A stretch of 64,000 nt of DNA from Sialis fuliginosa. Taxonomy: Eukaryota; Arthropoda; Insecta; Megaloptera; Sialidae. The notes beneath the pieces were generated by a model. It did not search any database, was not told the origin of the DNA, and worked only from the letters and a program-made list of their open reading frames with translations. A program made the translations under genes and the position numbers. Location: contig OY540818.1 in the NCBI GenBank assembly GCA_961205875.1, positions 12,622,761-12,686,760 of the forward strand. The letters run 5' to 3'. Below are positions 10,160 to 22,304 of the stretch, one piece after another (the stretch's first letter is position 1; the number at the start of each line of letters is the position of its first letter).

Positions 10160-12180
10160 TATACAAACAAAATATGTATTATTATTATTCTAAGTTGAAA
10201 TTTTCTATCCGAAAACAAAATTTCAAATTACACGAGAGCACGTAAATTTCCCTACACGCGTCCAAACTCCCCAACCAACACACACAGCGATATTTCTTTT
10301 GAAATCAATACGAGTTTAGAAATATTTAACAACAGCCACCATTTGTACCCAGTGCACACAACAGAACCGCACAGCAAACATTACTTAACAAACGCAAGAG
10401 GTAACACAATTTTAGAAAACAAAACGAACCTATTGAATAAGGTGCGCATCCTACTTCTTCTGGACAACGTCCCCCGGGTCAAGTTAGGGCTCCACGCACG
10501 TCGCCGACCGCAGCGTCATCAAATATTGACACTTGATTGTGTCCGACACACACCAAACCATTTCCGGGTACGGCCTCCCCCATCTACTACCCGCTACCTC
10601 CACCCTATTTCTATTCTGCCCGATGACATTTACTCCGATGTTGCTGATATACCTACCTGTGAAATTAGAATTTAGTCAGTGGGTGTTATTATTGGTTTTT
10701 TACTTGAACATCAATACATTTTTATTGTAAAGTTAAGATAGTATTCCTAGAGGGGTATTCGTGTTCCTGACCCCGCACAAAATTCGCATTAATTTAATTA
10801 GTATTTTGTGGTAACTTTTATAACTTAAATTTTAATGCTTGGAATGTGAAACTAAATACAGATTTACATGACAGCAGTCTTAGAATACAAAAAAAATCTA
10901 GAAGGAGGTATACTATATAACACAGCACGCTAGAAAAAGAACATTGTAAATTTTAATATAATATTTTCTCCGTGTACATTTCTGTTAATAAGTTTAGTCC
11001 GTTGTCTGCAACACTGTTAATTATTTTGTGTTCCAGTCTAGATCTAAGAGCTACATATATTGGTACTGATGATGTATACTCCCTTCCCTCTATCTGAAAA
11101 ATATTTCTAGTACGCTTAGTTGAAAATAGTATATTTGTTGGTTATAGTAAAGTTTCTAATAACTGTAAAATAATGAAACCTTACTTTACTTAATTAAAAA
11201 AAAGATAATTATATTAGTTTTAGTTTTGATTTAAATACATGTCATTTTAATCTGACTTCCGAATCTACCGGAAGTAAATACAAATTTTTTGTACAGTGTA
11301 TTTTGAAATTCACACTTTTTATTAATGAAATACTGTTGCATTTAATATGAAAAGTTTTTCCAATATAAATTTTATTACTTATTAAAAACAATGTATAACT
11401 AAATAATGATTGCAGAGAAATATAATATGGGTGTTTAATTTTCTTGTCTTAAATTCTTAACCCTGATAATGAATAATTAGATAAAAACCGAACCTTTTTT
11501 TCCCGCGTATATGCACTATGTGTTACTGAATTTGAATGTTTTATAAATTTTTTAGAATATTTACAAAAATAGAAATTAATCACTTCGACTTCTGAAAGTA
11601 CAATGATATTGAAAAGTATAACACTATCCATTTATTTAATTGTCTAAACCGTTATTATTTATGTATGTTTAGATTAAACGTTGAAGAAGAAGAAAAAGAA
11701 AAGTACATTTACTTTGGCAGCATACATGTACTGTACCTATATGTAAGTAGGTATAAAATGATCAACCCTAAAATTTTATCGACACTACATTATAATATAG
11801 GTAATACGATTTTTCTTTACCACAAATAGAAAATGAACTGCATCTACCTTAATACCAAGTAAGAACAACATTTTTACCGAAGAGAAAAACTTTTTAAAAA
11901 CAAATTTTACACAACTATAAAATTTCACGCGACAACAATGGTAACCCGATCGCAAATTACATAACTAAAAAATAGCATAAATACCGGCATAGGAAACAAA
12001 AAAGTACAAATAACATCACATATAATGCAGGATGACAATATACCAAACGTGATCAGGGTGGCTTTGGGAAGCCATAGCCGATATTCCCTGAAGACACGAT
12101 TTTATTGTTGTTTGAGGATTTTCGGCACTGATTGAATTACAGTGTGGATTTAAGTTGGATAACAATAAACTAGGTAACAG
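10160..12180. other. Non-coding; GC-rich spot at 10.3-10.68 kb, otherwise AT-rich
   Basis: 10343-10675 holds an open frame of 110 codons on the plus strand, with a proline/arginine-rich centre. It shows no domain, its codon third positions are not distinctive, and a second frame overlaps it, so I do not call a gene. The centre (AACGTCCCCCGGGTCAAGTT, about 10467-10486) is clearly richer in GC than its surroundings. The remainder to 12.18 kb is AT-rich with nothing recognised. Confidence 0.4.
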
Positions 12181-12182
12181 GT

Positions 12183-12208
12183 TTTACAGTGTACCTGTAC
12201 ACTGTAAA
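12183..12208. repeat. Near-perfect 26-bp palindrome TTTACAGTGTAC-CT-GTACACTGTAAA
   Basis: Two exact 12-base arms separated by two bases. The size and symmetry resemble a binding site for a dimeric transcription factor, but no factor is identified. It lies in otherwise non-repetitive sequence. Confidence 0.6.
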
Positions 12209-12384
12209 TGGTTATATTCCTATATTCAGTATAATCTCGGAGGTATTAGTTCCTTCGCATTGGTTTGGTTCGGCGAAAGGAAATACAGTATCAGTTTTTT
12301 TATCTGGATATTTTTTAATTATTGATGTGTTTTTTTTATATGTATATGTAAGGGTTAGTTTGTTTTTTATTTTGTGTTTTAAAT

Positions 12385-12540
12385 ATACAGGGTGTAGAAA
12401 TCAACAATGGTACAGGGGGATTTCAATGTTATTTAAGATATATGCAAATATTTGCTATCCTATTAAAATTATGAAAAAATATAAAATATTTTACTATCTC
12501 TTCGAAGTTTTAAAATTCGATTGTCTTTTAAATAATTAAT
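12385..12540 (+). mobile_element. ACAGGGTG-type repeat fragment (copy 2)
   Basis: Starts TATACAGGGTGTAGAAATCAA in an AT-rich flank, the same kind of terminus as at 2739 and, inverted, at 17369. The similarity to those copies is limited to the first dozen bases, so it may be a different family with the same terminal motif. The 116-codon frame that overlaps it (12189-12539) is a by-product. Confidence 0.35.
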
Positions 12541-14331
12541 AAATTTCAGAAAATGAGATGCTTTGGATTGTTTTACAACTTTATAAAGCATCTGGGCGAG
12601 TCCATGGAATGGATTTTACAAGTTTATGCTATTCAAAACGATATTTTTGATATTAATATAAATTTATAATATGAAATAACACCTGAAAAACAATCGATTT
12701 CTTATTAACTTTACTACATTGAAAGGAGAACTTTGTACATTTATTATTAGATTTGTAAAATACTCATAAGTACCTGTAATTGTAAAAGTCAGTAAAAGTA
12801 TTGGTTCGTCTGGACTCTCCCATCTGGCACTAATCTTATGTGAAGTGGCTCTCGGTTAAACTTGGAGAATATTATAGTTTTAAAGTCAAAATTTCCTACC
12901 TATAATTCTTTGTTGCCAAATTAAATGCTGTGAATATAGTTAATTTGGTTGGCATCTGAGATTCTTATAATTTTATATAACTGGAAAAATTTATAGCTGC
13001 AAAAAATAAAACAAAAAATTGTACACAATAAGTAGAAAAACTAATACATTAAATAAGTACCTAATAATATTATCAGCTTGTTAAGTATATCGACAATGTA
13101 CTCAAAGGAAAGTGAATAAGGCATTTATTTCTTTCGGTTTGTTTATTTCATAAAAACTAGACGACGTAAAATACACTTAATGTGGGTATTACACGACGTT
13201 AACTGCGATCCAAATAGATGATTACCCGCGTTCTATTTCATGGGCAGCGCTCACACGCACGTACTTGGGCCACTTTCACACAGTATATACCAAATATATC
13301 ATCTATCACTCATTAGTTTCAATAATTTCACATCGTTATTTGAAACGTTTACTATTTCCTAACTAGAGAAAAATATCAATCAGAATATTTTATTATTATT
13401 GTCCATGAATATTAGTACCAGAGATGAAAAAAATCTGTCTACTAGGGCAACTTACCGCAACCTCTTTGTCTAACAAGTGCTGATCATAGAGATAATATAA
13501 CACAGAGAAAGTGATCCATAGCACTTTATGTAAGTGGGCACCAATCATAAATAATAAGAGAAAGTGACATTTTTGAGTACTTGTATCTTTGTCTTTAGAT
13601 GCATTACGTAGTCTTCTTTGCAAATTGGCGTATAATTAAAGTTATTTTGTATATATTGTACATTTACAAAATTTTGTATGGTAGAAATTTAATAAATTTA
13701 TTTTTAATAGTTAGTGAAAACCACTAAAAAACTAGAATTTTACTACAAATTAAGTCTTACATAGAATATCAGGTGTAGATTCTATGGTCAGATGTAAGCA
13801 CATAGAAAAATCAAATATGAACGTGTCATCTCTATGGAAACATTCATTGTTTGACAAAGATAGATAGAAGTCCACAATTTCTTCTTTGTTTTTCTACCGA
13901 CAATTATCGTTTTCGATTGCCTCACTTTCTCTATGTTATATAATCTCTTTGTAAAACGTGAAAAATCGTACATATGTGTATTTTTTCTAATACATGGCTT
14001 AACTGTGCTTGTACTTTTTTCATAAAAATTGATAATTTTTAGAAGAATTTGAAGAAAATATTTAAGAAAAATAGATAGTTTGAAAAATAAATATGAACCT
14101 TTAGCCCTTGCCCTAAAATACCTTATTAAAGGTTTTCTGGGTTGCCGAATAAGGATTTGTTATTTAGCAGTTATCAAATAATCGATTTTTCTTAAATTTT
14201 TTTGATGTATATTTTTAACGATATTTTTTGCAATATAATTTTAAAGATTATAAAAATTAAGTTTACTAAAAAATTAAAACCCGAACACTGATTTGAAACA
14301 AAAAAGTCACTTATGCCCCATTGTGCATCTT
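12541..14331. other. AT-rich non-coding stretch
   Basis: No inverted ends, tandem repeats or recognisable frames. A slightly GC-richer spot around 13.17-13.28 kb (CACGACGTTAACTGCGATCC) has no further signal. Confidence 0.5.
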
Positions 14332-14389
14332 CTAGCCTGGCACCCCGGGCGGTCGCCCTGGTCCCCCTTCTCTCCTAAAGCCGGTGCTG
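14332..14389 (-). mobile_element. hAT-type terminus, isolated
   Basis: Read on the minus strand it begins CAGCACCGGCTTTAGGAG and continues with ACCAGGGCGACCGCCCGGGG, resembling the CAGGCCCGGATTTA termini of the element at 558-946. No partner end or target duplication was found nearby, so this is a solo or truncated end. Confidence 0.4.
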
Positions 14390-14579
14390 TCTCCAAGTTT
14401 CTATTCATACTAATTTATAAGTTCTGTAGTTATCACATTTATCTTTCCTCTTTTAACTGCAAATCATCATTCAATCATGTCATAATTCGCAAAATAAAAT
14501 AGATATTTGTATTACAAAACACAATAAGATGAATTTGGTCCAGAAACACAGCACAGACCGTGTGAAACGTGCTTTACAC

Positions 14580-14860
14580 ACACGCTGATCTCACCATATG
14601 TGGAAAGGTAATACACTTGTAACAACGGCGCTGGCTCGCGGCCGTAGCCATAAACCCGGCCCCGGGGGGATGCGGTACGTGGCGCGCTATTGGAGCGCAG
14701 GGGGAGGGGGGCAAGACGACACACGCTTGCGGACCGCATATAATAACGGTGACATCGGGCGATACTCAATGAAGAAATTTATGGAGTTCCTTCGAGAGGT
14801 ATTTACGGAAGTATGGTTACATGTGTGCGTGTGTATGTGTGTGTGTGTATTTTAGATGAA
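14580..14860. other. GC-rich island with GT-rich microsatellite
   Basis: Contains CCGGCCCCGGGGGGATGCGG (about 14659-14678) and a GTGTGCGTGTGTATGTGTGT-type simple repeat at about 14822-14850. Overlapping 85-codon frames on both strands argue that neither is a gene. Apparently single copy in the window. Confidence 0.4.
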
Positions 14861-17227
14861 ATGGGTGTTTTTATATGTATATAAAATGCATATATCATTA
14901 CTTTCATAACGGATTTTATTCTATTCGGTGATATTGTAATATACTCCCCGATCGCGAGAAAAATATACTGGAAATGATAAAAAACATTTTTTTGATTTTA
15001 AATTTTGTAATACTACAAAATTTGTATACGCAATATACTGCTATTTCGCAGGACTCTTGAGTATGTTATCTTATGTTCCAAAATGTGAAGGTTGGGTTCG
15101 ACAGAATTTTTTTGTAGATTACGAATTTTGTCTTTTTCGAAAAATTGTGCTAAAAAATAAATGTAGGTACTTACTAATTTTTTTTGGGTCAATTTTACAA
15201 TGATTGTTCTTACATATTTTTCGCTAAAATGCAATCTAAATTAGTTATTAATTAATGAAAATGTTCGCTTACTTATTGCAAAAGATAAATAAAATTTTTA
15301 TTTATATATCGCAATCAGTAAGTAATTTTGATGATCTTTACCGAGATATGAAATTTTATATTTTTATTTGGAATGATTAATAACTAATTAAGATTGTAAT
15401 TTAATGAAAAATAAGTATGAACAATTTTATCCGATCGAAAAATTAATTCTTTGTCCTTTGCTTAAGACATTTGCTTATAAAAAAAAAAATTCTAAAAAAA
15501 TCCTATCGAATCCAACCTTTACAATTCGGGGACCTAGCATTTTATCCTCAAGGATCTTATATGCTGCCATACTAATATTTTGTTCAATGACATATATTTC
15601 AAAATACTTGCATATCAGAATTTATTGAAGAAAAATTAAATAAGATGTAATTATATATAAGCACGAAAAAAAATTGTTAAAATAATTTTTAATGATTCTC
15701 ATTTTCATGGAGCTAGTTCAGCCTTTAAGAAAACTATATAAATATTTGTGCATACTATTTTAAAAGCCCAACTTAAGTACGCCCCTGTAATCAAACATAT
15801 AGTTTTAAATGCAACAATACTAAATTCAGCTAGATAAATAAATAATCAGCATTTTTACTTTTGTAACTGGATTTTAAATATTCATCACCGATCAATATAC
15901 CTGTTTTCCTATTCAATTAACTAAAATAAAATATAATTTAATTTGACTTTTATGTTTAACAATAAAAAAATCAATAAAAGAAACGAAAGTAGAAGAGACA
16001 GAAAGAAGAACCAACATACAAATATGATGGGTGATACAAAATGAAAATAAAACCGTTATATAGTCAAGCATAATATTGTTTACGATTTAGTAGCGAATTT
16101 TACGCCTGAAGATAAGAAAAAAATATGTACTCGAGTGGCGGGGGCGCAATTAACCGAGTTATTTCCAGTTTTACCCCACACCTGGACATTTTATTGTACC
16201 TCCCCTGCATCTACCTTATATATTTATATACATCTACCGCGTTCATATAAACTTATGTATATATTTTTATAAAGGTATAGTATTGATTTGACATTTTAGA
16301 TATATTTTTTTCAGCGACTCATCGTGAAAAAGATACTGAAGTTTATACTATTAAACTTTTAAACATAACTTTCTGGCTTCTTAACATGTGGTTTTTTTAG
16401 TTAGTGAAATACAGCATGTTTTTTATTGTAAATAATTGATTATGCATCTACATATAAGAGATAAACATTTTTTTAAATTTTATGGCCTTTCGTATCTAAT
16501 TTATGTAGTCATAATTATAAGTTATTTTTACAATTTTTTAAACTTATCCATATAAAGGAAAGTTTTTGTAACTGCCATTATTTGCTTCCAACTAGAGACC
16601 CAGTAAACCGCTTTGAACGAGATTTAAAAAAAATAATATTTGGTATTTTCCCGAATAAATTTAAAACTATAAACCACCTTATTTTTCACTTTTAAAACGA
16701 TAGTCTCAGAGTAGACAAGAATATACAAAAATACACAAAAATATACTTTGTCCATTTGTCAACCGTGTTCGAGAAATATCGATAAAAAAAAGTTTAGCAG
16801 AATTTTTCTTAATACGGATGCTTCAAATTACACAAAATTAGCTTATATTCTTGTTCTATGATTAAATATAAGGTAAACAGTTAGTATGAATAAACCTTTA
16901 AAACTTCCAAAAATTCACTTTTATCAACAAATAGCCATTTACAGTTTCGTTTTTTTAGTCATGTTAGTAAAGTTTGTGTATCAGTAATACAACTGGCTAT
17001 TAGTCTATGATGACAAGTATTAGAAGGTATATTTGTATTAACTGTTTATCTTATTTCTTCTACAAATATCCAACTCGGGAAAAAATTAAAGAACAAAAAA
17101 ATACGGCGAGCCACTGGCCCCATACGCCCCTGGTCTAAATTATTATTTTTGATATTGGAACTCGATTACACTTATTAATAATAAACCGCTTATCAAATTT
17201 CATAACTATCACAATGGGTTATCTAAA
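14861..17227. other. AT-rich non-coding stretch with two isolated hAT-like ends
   Basis: Apart from GTACGCCCCTG ending at 15787 and CATACGCCCCTG ending at 17132 (each CAGGGGCGTA on the minus strand, a hAT-like terminal motif), nothing recognisable. A small patch at 16.13-16.22 kb (GTGGCGGGGGCGCAATTAAC and TTTACCCCACACCTGG) is GC-richer. Confidence 0.4.
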
Positions 17228-17369
17228 TATTAAATAAATTTTTGGAAGGCTGATGCTTCCTTACAAAGAATTTTCGGATACATGTCCATATGAAGTTGTT
17301 TTTATGCTTAAAATGACATCCTCGATCTACTGTTAAATTTTTTTACGCTAGTTGTAAATCACCCTGTAT
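17228..17369 (-). mobile_element. ACAGGGTG-type repeat fragment (copy 3, inverted)
   Basis: On the minus strand it begins TATACAGGGTGATTTACAAC and then matches 2739-2860 through TTTAACAGTAGATCGA and TATGGACATGTATCCGAAAA. Short, truncated and non-coding. Confidence 0.6.
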
Positions 17370-18794
17370 ATATATTAAATAATTATCATTAATGTATAAA
17401 CCATATAAGATAATAAATACGTTTTACCTATTGTAAATAAATATTATACCCTTAGAATTTTTGTTAATATTATTAAATCACTGAGAGCGCATTATAAATA
17501 ATTTATGATTAAATACTGCGCAGTGAATTTCATCACTAATAAAAACTGCGTCATAAACAACAACAAAAATCTCATTTAAAATCCATAAAATAAAATTTAA
17601 AGAAATCTGTAGCAGTCTGTGCGAAATTCGCGCCCCTACAGTATTTTAAATGAAGCGTCAAAGTGTCCATAAAGAAGTCATTTTCTGCTACAGTACTTAT
17701 TATATTTTATTAGTTGGAACAGTTGTGCGATTTTTAAACTTTTTTTCATTTATATAAAAGGTGTATGTATAATGTATAAATGTGTGTACATCTATTTTAT
17801 ACAATATTGACTTTTTATTTATTCGATGTGAATAATATTGCATATTTATATCTGGGTTTCTGTATTTGAATCGAGAAAAAAAATTTATTAATTCAGTTTT
17901 AAAAAAATCAAAAAATAAAAATTCAGTTTTCTTCATTTTTATTTTTTACACCTTACCGTATAGCTATAGCTATAGTGCAAATTTGTAAAATGTATAATTA
18001 TTTGAATTCAGATAAAAACCAACATTACATAAAAAAGCATATATGTATATATAATAAAAACGTGTTATCAGTTTTTACAATTTTCAGCAAAAAATGATCT
18101 ACAAATAATAATCTCATTTCCCAACACCACGCCATTTTTCTACGTAAATCGCACGCGAAAGTGAAAACCCCCGTTTCCGTTTTCTGCGTACGATTAAATA
18201 AGGCATTACGTGACTTACAAGACATTACAAACATTCCAGTTAGCCGATACATACTAAATAGATATCAATTGTGGAAATTGATATTTGATTCTTGTTGAAA
18301 CTGGTACGGGTATGCGGTATTTACGCAATAGTAGTGATCGTATGGAGGTTTCGATGCACGCGATTGTAGAGGACGCGCTGTGGTTTCAAGGTAACTCCGG
18401 ACATTTCTGTTAGTCGGTGTTCATTGCTAACATAAGTGGACCATTAATATTCTCCCACCACCACTGCATGGCACTGTAGCTCACCACCATTTTCACTATA
18501 TACTTCCAGCTTCATTTTGCAGGGCTGTACTTACGAAAGTTCAGTTTCAATTGATACAAGTATTCAAAGTTTACTAAAAAATGTGATTTTTCAAATATCA
18601 GCGAAAAATAAATTTTATTAGAAAAATATTTTTGTTTCAATACAAGTGATATATATTTTTATTATAAATTCATAGATCAAACTAATTTTTTAACACTTTT
18701 TTATAAAATAGATAGCAATAAAAAATCCTTGTTGTTCGAACAATGGGTAACGACCTAAGATTAAGAAAGACTATAAATACATAACAACCAATAC
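17370..18794. other. Non-coding; AT-rich, then GC-richer unique sequence at 18.1-18.5 kb
   Basis: 18.1-18.5 kb (for example CACCACGCCATTTTTCTACG, CACGCGATTGTAGAGGACGC) is noticeably less AT-rich and not duplicated in the window. A 75-codon minus-strand frame there has no recognised domain. Candidate conserved non-coding DNA only. Confidence 0.4.
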
Positions 18795-19040
18795 TAGTCC
18801 GTATATGAAAGTGTTACTGAAATTTGTCGGCGGCCATATTTTTTTAATTGTTAAAATCGCATATTGTCCCAGAAGCGTTAATTGAAAATTTATAATATGT
18901 AAATATGCTTTAAATTACAATTGAATTAAGTATATACGAGAGATATAGTTCCAAATAAACATTTCTCTGTTAATCAACTATTATTGTAATACCTTTAATG
19001 ACAATATAAAACATTTATTATTAATTAATTTTATAATTCA
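18795..19040 (+). repeat. Diverged dispersed repeat C, copy 1
   Basis: Aligns in the same orientation with 20665-20900: shared pieces include TATGAAANTGTTACTNAAA, GGCGGNCAT, TTGAAAATTTATAATATG, AAATATGC, TTTCTCTGTT and AAAACATTTATTATTA. The M-family copy at 20.07-20.53 kb lies between the two copies. Non-coding; class unknown. Confidence 0.6.
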
Positions 19041-19120
19041 AAACAATTGACATTTATTTTAAAATCTGAATGCTACGCCAATGACTCGTGGAGCGTTTTC
19101 GTGGTGCGATATGGTAACAA

Positions 19121-19159
19121 CGCTAGGTAATGTGTTATTTGTCCTTTATCTTTCCTTGT
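19121..19159 (+). repeat. Short repeat shared with 52183-52225
   Basis: CGCTAGGTAATGTGTTATT followed by a block like GTCCTTTATCTTTCCTTGT is nearly repeated at 52.18 kb with a 4-bp insertion. Probably a fragment of a dispersed repeat contiguous with repeat C. Confidence 0.55.
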
Positions 19160-19206
19160 CTAAAGTAACGACAGTATTGTATAGTTTGTGTTTTATCTAT
19201 GATACA

Positions 19207-19252
19207 TTAACCCCTTAACACTTTTTTGGGGGGGAAATGGTTAAGGGGTTAA
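19207..19252. repeat. 46-bp TTAA-ended stem-loop
   Basis: TTAACCCCTTAAC (19207-19219) and GTTAAGGGGTTAA (19240-19252) are perfect 13-bp inverted repeats separated by 20 bases including a G7 run. The outermost TTAA on both sides resembles the target site and ends of piggyBac- or Kolobok-type elements, so this could be an extreme internal-deletion derivative or simply a hairpin. Confidence 0.65.
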
Positions 19253-19554
19253 AATTCAAGAAATTTTAAAATTTATAAAATAAAAATTATTAAGCATATT
19301 ATAAATATTATCGTTCAGAAACTTAAAATTAAAACGCCGATTAAAATTTTTTAGCGAGTTATTGTCTTAATATATTTTTATACTGCCCTTTTCGTTAAAA
19401 AAGGTGTGACGTGGCCAGTAGGTTATTCAAAATAACAATTTGAGATACTTAAGAACAATCTGTAATTTTGAATTAATTGAATTCACTAAATTGCATCGAC
19501 TGATTATTTTGGATACGTAATATTTAAATAACTTGCCCAAATCCGTCCCATGTG

Positions 19555-19800
19555 TCCCCTATTACACACACATACACCCAAACACACACACACACTTGTA
19601 TCGCACGGCGCGCGAGCTAGTGGAGTGTATAGGGGACAGTGGGGCAGGCGGCAGGCCTCAGGGGCAATCAGCCGGAGTGCGCCATACATTTACCCTACAC
19701 CCCCACTTCCGTCCCGACACACCTCCGCCCCGCCCGTCTCCACCAACGCCGCCGAAAACCGGACACACGCACACACATACACAAATACAAACGCACGAAA
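19555..19800. other. GC-rich, CA-repeat-bearing island
   Basis: Two CA-rich simple repeats (about 19565-19597 and 19765-19790) enclose a C-rich stretch (CCTCCGCCCCGCCCGTCTCC, about 19722-19741). Three overlapping plus-strand frames and one minus-strand frame exist because stops are scarce in this composition; none is credible. Possible regulatory island. Confidence 0.4.
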
Positions 19801-20066
19801 TCGTTCTCAGGTGCCATTCGATATCATAATAATATGAGAGATTTTCTGTGCTTATGAATTATAAATGCTCTATATCTATGTATATATGCGCGCGTATAGG
19901 TACAAATTGTAAGAAATGTTTCCGGATTTAATTTCTTAATTCGAATCGATTAAACAATGTCACATTTGAAATAAATGAATATATCTGAATGTGACGCCTA
20001 ACTTGATGATATTATTGTAATATTATTGAATATATACTGTACGTTGTAGATGTATACAGTATTATA

Positions 20067-20529
20067 AGGTATAGGCACCAGTTATGGCCGCTATAAGAGC
20101 AAGATTTCGGTTTTTTGGATTAATAGGCTTGTTTTTTGTAATTATCATGAACTCATGTTACTAATAAAACAAGTAATTCTTTATTTAATCAATTTAATTA
20201 CCAAATTCCTCAAATATAGTTTGTTTTTTAAATTATAACTTTTTATTTTGTTCATGTTTTTTCTTCAGTAAAGGTAAAGGTAAAACTAGTAATGAGTACG
20301 CAATGATGAACACTTGCTAATGATTATTAAATGATGACACAAAAGATATAGAAGAAAGAATCGTCAAACTTGAATCAATGTAAAGCAGTTTCTATGATAA
20401 TATTATAAGTAATAAATAAATTATACTAATAATTAGTTTAAATGTCCACCATTTTGATACCTATTGAATGATTATCATCAAATCACGCTGTAAGACAGTT
20501 AAATGTATATTACTGGGGTCCTGGTGCCA
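20067..20529 (+). mobile_element. M-family inverted-repeat element, copy 2
   Basis: Begins AGGTATAGGCACCAGTTATG after a TA and continues with GGCCGCTATAAGAGCAAG as in the other plus-oriented copies (28.3, 30.3, 56.6 kb). Internal landmarks: GTAAAACTAGTAATGAGTACG, AAAGAATCGTCAAACTTGA, GTCCACCATTTTGATACC, CTGTAAGACAGTTAAATG. The right end (TACTGGGGTCCTGGTGCCA) has lost about 10 bp plus the terminal GTACCT. Non-coding. Confidence 0.85.
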
Positions 20530-20664
20530 CATACATATGTGTACCTAAATGAATTTATTTCTTTGATTTGGTATTTTTTGTCAATTTAATCCACAAAAAT
20601 ATATTATAATTGCAGTTATTAAAGCCAGGTTAAAAATGTTTATGTAAGCATAATAAGCCATCTA

Positions 20665-20900
20665 GTTTATTATATGAAACTGTTACTAAAACTTAATGGC
20701 GGTCATTTTTTTCAATGTACATTTTCCATAGACTTTGGTTGAAAATTTATAATATGCAAATATGCGTAAAATTATAACTAAACATCGTCTGTAAGAAAGA
20801 TGGTGGTTTCAGATTAACGTTTCTCTGTTTTTAAGGCTATTTACAAACATATTTACAAAACATTTATTATTACTTACTTATATTATAATAATTTACTCGA
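20665..20900 (+). repeat. Diverged dispersed repeat C, copy 2
   Basis: Same-orientation partner of 18795-19040 (see landmarks there). Lies 135 bp after the end of M copy 2. Confidence 0.6.
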
Positions 20901-20954
20901 AATTCGAATATATTTGCAAAGGTTAATGTCAACACTATTTTAAAATTAATTTTC

Positions 20955-21090
20955 CTTGGTTAGGGCAACCTCTGCGAGCCCAATTTTCTGTTTGCGAAGC
21001 TGGGGATTCATATAGTTAAAAAGAGGGACTCAATCTCTAGCCAACGAACTGTTCTAAATAGACTATTCTTGGTTAGGGCAATCTTTGTGG
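20955..21090 (+). repeat. Short direct duplication, 113 bp apart
   Basis: CTTGGTTAGGGCAACCTCTG at 20955 and CTTGGTTAGGGCAATCTTTG at 21068, both followed by a GAGCCC/GGACCC-like trinucleotide block. The intervening DNA is unique. Confidence 0.5.
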
Positions 21091-21099
21091 ACCCAAAAA

Positions 21100-22138
21100 A
21101 AAAAACTAAAAATGTGTGAAATTTCGAATTTAATTTTGTCCGTGTGTAATTTCTTTCTTGTATAATTTCACCGTGTGATCATTTATAACAATATTTTAAT
21201 GTTAGCACTGAAAATACCCACGCGTTTATAGCTTCGATACCGTGTTTAAATCGACAAATCTGTTATGAATTAAACTTTTTAATCGTTTTGATAATAAATG
21301 CGAACATATATCAAAGCAAACCTTTTTTGTATACAAACGCGTTAAAATGTCAAAGACAACGACATAAATAAGGCGTGTGTATAAAGTAAGGGAGAACGGG
21401 ATAAAATAAAGAATGTATGTACATAGGGGAAACTGGGGAGACAACAGAAATATTGGTTTGACCGGTGTCCACTATTCGACAACCTATCAATACATAGTAA
21501 ATTGAAATTGAGTTCTTGTTCCCTATAAACACGTACGATCCAAACTAACTATCCGATAAGAACCAACGTATGCAACTCACATATAAGCCTGTCATTCCGT
21601 CTTTCTTGGGTAACACACGAATATCGTATTTGTCTTTTTGTGGATTGTAATTTGTATTTCCGTTCGATATCGATGCACTAAATAAAGAGATCCTAACCGG
21701 AAACAACAGTAAACCGATGTTGCATCCCTTTTCTGATTTGTTTTTACGTTGGTTTTATACATCTTTTAGTTTCTGGTGTACGTTTTTCACTTAGTTAACT
21801 TTACGACAAAGAGAGGTATCGTTAATTCAATGTCTTGACATTTGTATGTCTTTCTTCTATAGTTTTCTTACCGCAACACTTTTATTTTCAATTTATCTTG
21901 TTTATTATTGTTTAAGCAAGCAAATGGCGTAATGGCCAAAGTACTATATTTCTATAATAATTAAATACTAAACATTCGAGAAAATTGGACAGTTTTTATG
22001 GTTAATTTATATTTTATTGCCTTAATGATTAACGAATATAAATTATTGTATTTATCACAATGACATAAATTCTTTATAAAAGAATAAATGTACACGTATA
22101 CAATCTATATTGATATATAGAGAAAGAATGACTTACTC
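21100..22138. other. Non-coding, AT-rich
   Basis: No repeats or frames recognised; the 60- and 72-codon minus-strand frames around 21.2-21.5 kb overlap each other and are unremarkable. Confidence 0.5.
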
Positions 22139-22304
22139 AGCCTAAACCCTTGAACCTAAAAACGTGAAAATTTTGGGGCGTATTCCTTTTATGAAGTAAG
22201 CTCTCACTAAGAAGAAGTTTTCCGAAATTCAACCCCTATCAAAAATTAATTAAGATAAACAGTAAAAAACAATGCAGGTGAAGCCGCGGATGAACAGCTA
22301 GTAA
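22139..22304 (-). mobile_element. LINE/SINE-like fragment, minus orientation
   Basis: On the minus strand it starts TACTAGCTGTTCATCCGCGG, then CTTCACCTGCATTG, and further in TAGGGGTTGAATTTCGGAAA, the same landmark as at 7.08 kb, followed by a TTCTTAGTGAGAGCTTACTT block. The 5' CTAGCTG...CCGCGGCTTC motif is typical of lepidopteran non-LTR derivatives. Confidence 0.65.

Noticed and set aside
10343-10675. 110-codon plus-strand open frame
   Set aside because: Arginine/proline-rich composition from a GC-rich patch, a second overlapping frame, no domain, no splice or promoter context.
12189-12539. 116-codon plus-strand open frame
   Set aside because: Runs through a palindrome and an ACAGGGTG-type repeat; composition is AT-driven hydrophobic residues; no recognisable family.
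15781-17132. GTACGCCCCTG (15787) and CATACGCCCCTG (17132) as the two ends of one hAT element
   Set aside because: Both face the same way, so they cannot be opposite ends of a single element.
19533-19857. Three overlapping proline/threonine-rich frames
   Set aside because: Products of CA repeats and C-rich sequence read in all frames.
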